From assembly GCA_040757115.1 (NCBI GenBank), contig JBFLYA010000137.1, forward strand, positions 1 to 10,026: a DNA stretch of 10,026 bases, read 5' to 3'. The position numbers and the translations under genes are program-made. Positions within the stretch are counted from its first letter, which is position 1. Every line of letters starts with the position of its first letter. The DNA comes from a bacterium. GTDB lineage: Bacteria; UBA9089; CG2-30-40-21; SBAY01. The notes under the pieces are model-generated. The model saw nothing but the letters and a program-made list of their open reading frames with translations. It did no database searches and was not told the DNA's origin. Of this stretch, positions 1 through 5,700 are shown in pieces.

Positions 1-1476
1 GAAGGGAATGTGCCTTATACTGGCTATCCGAAGGTTCATATATTAATTGGTGGAGTAGATATTCCAAGAAGTCCAATTATACTACCTTATCATGATGGAG
101 GAAATATTAGTTCTGGTAGGGTATATTCTAATCCTCTAATACTTGGATATAATAACTCAAATTATTCCTACTATTTTGAAGCAATGGATATATATCGGAA
201 GATGGCAACACCTACTTCTACTAATTATGGTCCTGTAGTTACTGGTGGAGCTAATTGGAGACCACAATTATTATGGGTAGGGACAGGTGGTTATGTATCT
301 GATGGATTAGAGCCAGAAATGGGAACAACGGGAACTATCTTTACCTTCAAAGTTAGATATCGTGATTTGAATAATGACCTGCCAAAACCTGGTTATCCAC
401 TATTGCATGTTAAAAAGAATGGTAGTGAGGTGGCTACTTTAACAATGACCTGGTTTAATGGTGAAATTGGAACACAAAGTTGTGGAATTTATATGGCAAC
501 TAAGACTTTACAGACTGGAAGTTATAGATATTGGATTGATGCTTATGAGAATAATCCGGCTAATTTATATGTGAAATTACCTGCTACTGGAGACAAGAGT
601 GGACCTGTTGTAACCAATGCTCCAATACTTACCTGGACAGGCGAATCTGGGTTTGAATCTGATGGCATCAATCCTGATTATGGCACAGTAAATTCGACTT
701 CATTCACCTATAAGGTTCGATATTATGATGCGGATGGGAATCTGCCAAAATATGTTCACCTGTGGATATATAAAGATGGGAAAAGAATTTTTGGTAGTCC
801 CTTTCCAATGGGGTTTGTTCCGACGAGTGGAAATTTAGCCGATGGAGATTATTATGCTAACATTAGTTTTACAGAGTCAGGAACTTACACTTATTTGATA
901 GAGGCAAAAGAGAAACTGGGAATCAATCTTAATCCTTTAGAGATAGGGAGTGAGTCACTATCTGCAAAAACGGCTACTTTAGAAGCAATTGGAGACCCGA
1001 GTTTGGTCGGGGAATTTTCCCCTTCACAAGTTGATATATTTGGTGATTTAGGGGAAGATGAGTTAATTATGGTAAGCTGGGCAGATGGAGTTTCTGCGGT
1101 CGGACCTGCGACTTTAGAGATGGTTGGACCAATAGTAAAAACAGAGCAACAACAAAATACAGAGATTAAATTACCTCCACCCACACCTCAAATTCAAATA
1201 ACCGATTTCCAATCTGTCTATTGTTATCCTAATCCGACAAAGAAAGGTGAAATAACCTTTGCTAATTTGCCTCAAAATAGACTGATAAAAATAAGAATAT
1301 TCAACATTGTTGGTGAGTTGGTTTATGAAGAAGAAAGAGAATCTAATAGCGCAGGTAAGATAACCTGGACCTGTCGGAATTCTGCTAATGAAAGAGTTGC
1401 CTCTGGAATATACATTTATATCCTGACAGATAGGATTGGCAATATGAAGAGAGGGAAATTAGGTGTGATCAGATAA
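1..1476 (+). CDS. Repeat-containing surface protein with FlgD/T9SS-like C-terminal domain (5' partial)
   Basis: The frame is open to the left edge (codons GAA GGG AAT before the first GTG at 10), so the true start lies outside the window. Numbering from the GTG at 10 gives 488 residues to the TAA at 1474-1476. Two clear beta-rich repeats are seen, at about residues 74-180 and 198-300, with a partial third at 1-60. They share a pattern of GPVVT, a W-x-G segment, SDG, a GT-rich turn, FT-(F/Y)-KVRY-x-D, and an ending like SYRYWIDA or TYTYLIEA. A Gln/Pro-rich linker (about 378-397) precedes a C-terminal domain (403-488) with YPNP, IRIFN, GELVYE, ASGIYIY and a final GKLGVIR. That order matches FlgD-like Ig and Por/T9SS type A sorting domains, which in known systems direct export and surface attachment. 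The repeat family and the ligand are not recognised. It is convergent with the XRE gene. Confidence 0.85.
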   Translation, partial: EGNVPYTGYPKVHILIGGVDIPRSPIILPYHDGGNISSGRVYSNPLILGYNNSNYSYYFEAMDIYRKMATPTSTNYGPVVTGGANWRPQLLWVGTGGYVSDGLEPEMGTTGTIFTFKVRYRDLNNDLPKPGYPLLHVKKNGSEVATLTMTWFNGEIGTQSCGIYMATKTLQTGSYRYWIDAYENNPANLYVKLPATGDKSGPVVTNAPILTWTGESGFESDGINPDYGTVNSTSFTYKVRYYDADGNLPKYVHLWIYKDGKRIFGSPFPMGFVPTSGNLADGDYYANISFTESGTYTYLIEAKEKLGINLNPLEIGSESLSAKTATLEAIGDPSLVGEFSPSQVDIFGDLGEDELIMVSWADGVSAVGPATLEMVGPIVKTEQQQNTEIKLPPPTPQIQITDFQSVYCYPNPTKKGEITFANLPQNRLIKIRIFNIVGELVYEEERESNSAGKITWTCRNSANERVASGIYIYILTDRIGNMKRGKLGVIR

Positions 1477-1585
1477 TTAAAATTGCAAGCCTTAAAGTTT
1501 AACCCTCAAAAAGTAAAAGGAAATAAGAGGACTAAACATTTTACTAACGACCGTTTTTAAAAAAAAGCAATAATTATCCTTAAAG

Positions 1586-1954
1586 TTAGCTCTGGGAATG
1601 TTTATAAACCCGATCAAAAAATTTCTTGCTTACAGAAATAATATATTTTATATCCTCTGTATCTTTATCTTTAAGTAATCCAACTAATTTCTTAATTAAT
1701 AAATCTGATTTAGAAAGTGATTTTATCTTTTGAGGTAGTTCATCCATATTAGTCTTGACAAAATAATCTACATTTACTTCTAAAACTTGAGCAAGCTTAA
1801 CTAATGTTTTTAGGGAAGGATATTTTTCTCCTCGTTCTATTTGACTAATATATCCTGCTTCTAATTCTACCATCTCTCCAAGTTCTTCTTGTGTTAGACA
1901 CATATCTTTCCTTATTTCTCTAATTTTTACCCCTATTTGTTTTCTAATATCCAT
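1586..1954 (-). CDS. XRE-family helix-turn-helix transcriptional regulator
   Basis: This is a 122-residue cytosolic protein. Residues 7-62 form a typical HTH_3 (Cro/CI-like) domain: TQEELGEMV is the positioning helix, AGYISQIERG covers the turn and recognition helix, and YPSLKTLVKLAQVLEVNVDYF is the conserved tail helix. The remaining 60 residues are charged and helical (KSLSKSDLLIKKLVGLLKDK and onward). They may mediate dimerisation and show no recognisable ligand or peptidase motif. The start is supported by a minus-strand Shine-Dalgarno GGAAGG at 1962-1967, 7 nt before the ATG. The gene is transcribed away from the 2264-8437 cluster, whose strong promoter lies about 120 bp beyond this start codon, the usual geometry of an autoregulated local repressor. 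Control of the cluster is inferred from that arrangement only. The HTH call is secure; the target genes are not. Confidence 0.9.
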   Translation of the reverse strand: MDIRKQIGVKIREIRKDMCLTQEELGEMVELEAGYISQIERGEKYPSLKTLVKLAQVLEVNVDYFVKTNMDELPQKIKSLSKSDLLIKKLVGLLKDKDTEDIKYIISVSKKFFDRVYKHSQS

Positions 1955-1984
1955 AAATAAACCTTCCTTGTATTTAGTATTTAG

Positions 1985-2013
1985 AGTATATCTTTTAACT
2001 TCTAAAAAGTGAA
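1985..2013 (-). promoter_or_regulatory. Candidate sigma-70-type promoter for the XRE gene
   Basis: On the minus strand, TTCACT (plus 2008-2013) is a 4/6 match to the -35 box. It is followed after exactly 17 nt by TATACT (plus 1985-1990), a 5/6 match to the -10 box. Transcription would start near 1978 and give a short leader of about 25 nt before the XRE start codon, containing its ribosome binding site. AT-rich DNA yields such matches by chance, so this is a reasoned candidate rather than a certain site. Confidence 0.5.
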
Positions 2014-2015
2014 GT
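1998..2015. promoter_or_regulatory. Inverted repeat ACTTC-N8-GAAGT overlapping the XRE promoter
   Basis: Two perfect 5-bp arms (1998-2002 and 2011-2015) are separated by 8 bp. The site covers the -35 box and part of the spacer of the candidate minus-strand promoter. A protein bound here would block RNA polymerase at the XRE gene, so it is a plausible autoregulatory operator. The arms are short and could be fortuitous. Confidence 0.3.
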
Positions 2016-2037
2016 AACTATATAATTATTTTTATTA

Positions 2038-2052
2038 TTAACTATTTGTTAA
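2038..2052. promoter_or_regulatory. Inverted repeat TTAAC-N5-GTTAA, candidate XRE operator
   Basis: A perfect 15-bp dyad with 5-bp arms and a 5-bp centre lies 18 bp upstream of the -35 box of the strong plus-strand promoter, between the two divergent promoters. The size and symmetry suit a dimeric XRE-type repressor or activator. A further TAACTAT copy lies at 2015-2021, 24 bp before the matching bases at 2039-2045, and could be a half-site. The identity of the bound protein is inferred from proximity. Confidence 0.35.
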
Positions 2053-2070
2053 AAAAATAAAAAAAACAAC

Positions 2071-2099
2071 TTGACAAATTAGTATTTTTATGCTATATT
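2071..2099 (+). promoter_or_regulatory. Strong sigma-70-type promoter of the 2264-8437 cluster
   Basis: A consensus -35 TTGACA (2071-2076) is followed after 17 nt by TATATT (2094-2099). TG at 2091-2092 gives an extended -10. An A-rich tract at 2051-2067 lies where an UP element would sit. Transcription should start near 2106, about 155 nt before the start codon at 2264. With no convincing terminator or second promoter in the following short gaps, it may drive the whole run of genes through at least 8437. Confidence 0.75.
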
Positions 2100-2159
2100 A
2101 TAAATAATCAAATTTAAATGAGAGATTGAAGGAGAATTCAATACTTACCAGCTAAAGAA

Positions 2160-2222
2160 GTGAGGAAGGTGAAAATCAACAAAAATCCCATCCGAATTCG
2201 TAGAATGTTGCGAAGCAAATAA
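2160..2222 (+). other. Possible basic leader peptide (20 codons)
   Basis: A GTG at 2160 opens a 20-codon frame ending at TAA 2220-2222, with an in-frame GTG at 2169 that is better spaced from the purine-rich GTGAGGAAG. The product would be strikingly basic: VKINKNPIRIRRMLRSK from the second start, with 7 Lys/Arg in 17 residues. Its last codons run through the 2203-2230 hairpin and its stop lies in the hairpin's bulge, the arrangement seen in translational attenuators. The absence of an ATG start and the small size make this speculative. Confidence 0.2.
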
Positions 2223-2230
2223 ATCCATTC
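2203..2230 (+). other. Leader hairpin
   Basis: GAATG (2203-2207) can pair with CATTC (2226-2230), and the directly adjoining TTGC (2208-2211) with GCAA (2215-2218) around a GAA loop. This gives nine pairs with a seven-base bulge (ATAAATC) on the 3' side. The structure ends about 20 nt before the ribosome binding site at 2250. There is no following U-run, so it is not an intrinsic terminator. Confidence 0.35.
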
Positions 2231-2249
2231 GATCCGTTTACCAAAAAAG

Positions 2250-2256
2250 AGGAGGT
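2250..2256 (+). promoter_or_regulatory. Ribosome binding site AGGAGGT
   Basis: A full-consensus Shine-Dalgarno lies 7 nt before the ATG at 2264. It fixes the start of the small exported protein and predicts efficient translation, in contrast to the weak signal before the gene at 7198. Confidence 0.85.
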
Positions 2257-2263
2257 ATTAAAA

Positions 2264-2716
2264 ATGTGTAAAAAGATTATTGTATTAGTTTTAGCTATAG
2301 GATTAATAGGAGTAGTTAATTTGAACAAGAATAGTTGGGCAAAAGAAACTAAAATAAAAAAAGTATATAAGGAAGAGGGTGTAAAGAAACTATCTATGGA
2401 GAAGAAGATTAAAGGGGAAAATGTGCATGGAGTGATAAAAGAAACTAAAGAAAGAGTTCAACCTCCTGGAGTTATATTAGAAATAAAGGGAGAAGAAAAG
2501 ATACCAGGATTTAAAAAATCAATTATTGATAAATCCCAAGAGTCTATATCTTCAAAAGAAATCTTAGAGAGTGAGAGTATTCCAATATCTAATGAGCTTC
2601 CAATTCCAGGCTTTGAACACAAACAGCCTGTATCTTCAATGGGAACCTCAACACCTGGAGTTATATTAGAAATAAAGGGAGAAGAAAAGATACCAGGATT
2701 CAATGTTAAACCATAG
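2264..2716 (+). CDS. Small exported protein with duplicated PGVILEIKGEEKIPGF motif
   Basis: This is a 150-residue protein of no recognised family. Residues 1-26 are a classical Sec signal peptide: MCKK, a hydrophobic core of about 15 residues, then SWA before a likely signal peptidase I cut at 26/27. Cys2 is too early for a lipobox. The mature part is Lys/Glu-rich and lacks hydrophobic segments, suggesting a largely disordered secreted or periplasmic polypeptide. The motif PGVILEIKGEEKIPGF occurs identically at 68-83 and 131-146, and a partial copy (ELPIPGFE) lies at 111-118, so IPGF appears three times. It is the first gene of the cluster, 79 nt before the large CARDB/FN3 gene. It could be an accessory or adaptor of that protein, or a precursor from which the repeated peptide is released; neither role is shown. 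The coding call is secure and the function unknown. Confidence 0.8.
   Translation: MCKKIIVLVLAIGLIGVVNLNKNSWAKETKIKKVYKEEGVKKLSMEKKIKGENVHGVIKETKERVQPPGVILEIKGEEKIPGFKKSIIDKSQESISSKEILESESIPISNELPIPGFEHKQPVSSMGTSTPGVILEIKGEEKIPGFNVKP
2465..2511 (+). repeat. 47-bp perfect direct repeat, copy 1
   Basis: This copy encodes the first PGVILEIKGEEKIPGF. It is identical base for base to 2654-2700, including synonymous positions. Start-to-start distance is 189 bp, so the copies are in the same reading frame. Confidence 0.95.
2654..2700 (+). repeat. 47-bp perfect direct repeat, copy 2
   Basis: This second copy of the 2465-2511 unit lies near the C-terminus of the small exported protein, four residues before its end. 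The flanks diverge at once (TTTAAA versus TTCAAT), so the duplicated unit is sharply bounded. Confidence 0.95.
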
Positions 2717-2756
2717 AAAGGGCTGATATGTTAATCAAAAAAACATAAGAATTAAA

Positions 2757-2772
2757 AATTAATGGATTAATT
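2757..2772. promoter_or_regulatory. AT-rich palindrome upstream of the large gene
   Basis: Perfect 7-bp arms AATTAAT and ATTAATT flank a GG centre, immediately before the ribosome binding site of the 2796 gene. With a 2-base centre it suits a DNA-binding site better than an RNA hairpin. It could also be a chance feature of AT-rich DNA. No convincing promoter was found in this 79-nt gap. Confidence 0.25.
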
Positions 2773-2777
2773 ATTTG

Positions 2778-2783
2778 AAGGAG
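2778..2783 (+). promoter_or_regulatory. Ribosome binding site AAGGAG with long spacing
   Basis: AAGGAG lies 12 nt before the ATG at 2796, longer than the usual 5-9 nt. It still supports this start over the in-frame ATG at 2823, which would lose the basic n-region (KRIK) of the signal peptide. The surrounding 13 bases recur at 2126-2138. Confidence 0.55.
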
Positions 2784-2795
2784 AATTAAGTATAA

Positions 2796-5700
2796 ATGGA
2801 AGTGGTAGTAAAAAGAATAAAGATGCTAATTATCATTATGGGGTGTCTTTTTCTTGTAAATAATGGTTTTGGGAAAGAAGCATTGGGAGCACCTAACTTA
2901 ACCCACTACACCCCTTCTGGCTGGGATTATCCCATTGTGCCATCATCTGTTCCAAATACACATAAGGTTGATACCCTTTACGGTAATCAAACAACATACA
3001 TAGACTGGGCAATTCAAAATAATGGAGATGCTAATGCAACAGGTAGATTTTATACCTACTTTTACATTGATGGGACATATATACAGAGTTGGTACACAGA
3101 TGGTTTATCTTCTGGATATTGGACTTATGTAGATGATTGGCAAAGGACATTAAGTGTAGGCTATCATACCCTAAAGATTGTCATCGATGCAACAAATGCC
3201 ATCTCTGAATCAAATGAGAATGATAATAGCTATGAGAGACAGTTTTATTGGCAAGGGAAGCCAAATCTAACTTACTACACTCCTTCTGGCTGGGATTATC
3301 CTATTGTGCCATCATCTGTTCCAAATACACATAAGGTTGATACCCTTTACGGTAATCAAACAACATACATAGACTGGGCAATTCAAAATAATGGAGATGC
3401 TAATGCAACAGGTAGATTTTATACCTACTTTTACATTGATGGGACATATATACAGAGTTGGTACACAGATGGTTTATCTTCTGGATATTGGACTTATGTA
3501 GATGATTGGCAAAGGACATTAAGTGTAGGCTATCATACCCTAAAGATTGTCATCGATGCAACAAATGCCATCTCTGAATCAAATGAGAATGATAATAGCT
3601 ATGAGAGGCAGTTTTATTGGCAAGGGAAGCCAAATCTAACTTACTACACCCCTTCTGGCTGGGATTATCCTATTGTGCCATCATCTGTTCCAAATACACA
3701 TAAGGTTGATACCCTTTACGGTAATCAAACAACATACATAGACTGGGCAATTCAAAATAATGGAGATGCTAATGCATCAGGTAGATTTTATACCTACTTT
3801 TACATTGATGGGACATATATACAAAGTTGGTACACAGATGGTTTATCTTCTGGATACTGGAGTTATGTAGATGATTGGCAAAGGACATTAAGTGTAGGCT
3901 ATCATACCCTAAAGATTGTCATTGATGCCACAAATGCCATTGTTGAGTCAAATGAGAATGATAATAGTTATGAGAGGCAGTTTTATTGGCAAGGGAAGCC
4001 AAATCTAACTTACTACACCCCTTCTGGCTGGGATTATCCCATTGTTCCCTCATCTGTTCCAAATACACATAGTGTTGATACCCTTTATGGTAATCAGATA
4101 ACTTATATCGATTGGGCAATTCAAAACAATGGAAATGCAAATGCAGCAGGTAGATTTCATACCTACTTTTACATTGATGGGACATATATACAGAGTTGGT
4201 ACACAGATGGTTTATCTTCTGGATATTGGACTTATGTAGATGATTGGCAAAGGACATTAAGTTCAGGCTCTCATACTTTAAAGATTGTCATTGATGCAAC
4301 AAATGCCATTGCTGAGTCAAATGAGAATGATAATAGTTATGAGAGGCAGTTTTATTGGTCTGCCTTACCTGCCTTACCTGATTTAGTGGTTACAAGTTTA
4401 ACCATAACCCCTTCAACCCCTGTCGGAGCTCAACCAGCAGAGATTAAATGGAGAGTAGATAATGATGGTAGTGCAGATATACCTGTCTCCATACGGTTTT
4501 ATACCAAACTCTATATTGATGAGAGTCTAAAAAAGACCTGGTATACTGATGGTTTAAAAACTACTCAATATATCTCTGATACCTACACAGAGACCTTTTC
4601 AATCGGGAGTCATAAAGTAAGGTTAGAAACAGATGTAGATAATGTTGTTTCGGAGTCAAATGAAGATAATAATAAAAAAGAAGACTCATTCACCGTTATT
4701 CGTATCCAACCACCAACAAATTTAACGGCAACTGTTATAGCAAACAACACCGTTAAATTAAACTGGGATTGGTCCTATGATAATTCTGTATTATGGGGAT
4801 TTTATATTTATAGAAGTCAAACTAATAATTTTGTGCCTTCAAATAGTAATTATATTGGTAATACCTCTAATGATGTCCGATATTATGAGGATAGGGGTGT
4901 TCCTAATGTAGGGACTTATTATTACAAGGTAACAGCGGTAGATTGGTATTCTTATCCTCCAGATGATGAAAGTGTTCCTTCAAATCAGGCTTCTGTAATT
5001 ATTACACCGCCGCAAGATATTACTCCTCCTTCAGCACCAACTAACTTAACCGTAACCAATCCACCAGATGATGATGGCACACATCTAAATCTAACCTGGA
5101 CAGCATCAACAGATGATGTCGCAGTAGCCTATTATCGTGTATATGAATCCACATCTCCCAATATATCGGAAGAAATTTATGATGCATATTATGAACCAAC
5201 AGGGAATAGCCTTCAAGCCTATGATTTAATAAAAGGGATAAAGTATTATTACAAGGTATTAGCTATAGATACTTCTGGCAATGAAAGTAGCCTATCCAAT
5301 CGTGCAGAAGGCATACCAAAGGATATAAGGCAACCTGACCCACCTACCAATCTATCTGCAGTTGGTAATGATGGTTATGTGTCTCTCTCCTGGGATTATT
5401 CCTGGGATGCCGGGAAATGGAACATCTACCGCCAGCCGGGTATAAATACATCTGATTATGAGAAGATAGATTATACCTACTCTAATTCCTTTACTGACTA
5501 CAGCGTAACCAATGACACAACCTATTATTACAAAATTAGGGCAGAAAGCTATGAAGGGGTAGAAAGCAATGATTCAAATGTTGTTCAGGCTACCCCAACA
5601 ATGGCAGACCTACCTCCTTCTGCTCCAGCAGGCCTTGCCGCTTATGGGGATAATGAAAGTATTACCTTGGTTTGGAGAAAGGACCATTTTGAACAAGATT

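Larger units (their letters stand above)
2107..2263 (+). other. Long 5' leader (untranslated region) with possible structure
   Basis: The stretch between the predicted transcription start and the start codon at 2264 is unusually long for a simple bacterial gene. It holds a purine-rich GAAGGAG (2128-2134) with no start codon at a usable distance, a possible short basic reading frame (2160-2222), and a hairpin (2203-2230). It ends in the ribosome binding site of the next gene. I compared it by eye with the c-di-GMP-I riboswitch core and saw no match; no known riboswitch is recognised. Confidence 0.45.

Noticed and set aside
1546-1555. AACGACCGTT near-palindrome followed by a T-run between the convergent genes
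   Set aside because: Four pairs with a 2-base loop cannot form a terminator hairpin, and the T-run is itself followed by A8, so it looks like ordinary AT-rich spacer.
2107-2263. Known riboswitch (c-di-GMP-I) in the leader
   Set aside because: The conserved core segments of that class were looked for by eye and are absent.
2465-2716. IPGF repeats as a PGF-CTERM archaeosortase signal
   Set aside because: PGF-CTERM needs a following membrane segment and basic tail; here the motif is internal and repeated, and the protein ends in NVKP with no hydrophobic stretch.
2809-2850. Lipoprotein signal (IMGC) in the large protein
   Set aside because: Met at -2 does not fit a lipobox, and the hydrophobic stretch continues past the Cys at residue 17, so a signal peptidase I signal is more likely.
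3919-4257. 112-codon minus-strand frame inside the CARDB repeats
   Set aside because: It lies wholly within a well-supported plus-strand gene, has a low-complexity His/Leu/Gln composition, and exists because the repeat DNA lacks stops in that frame.
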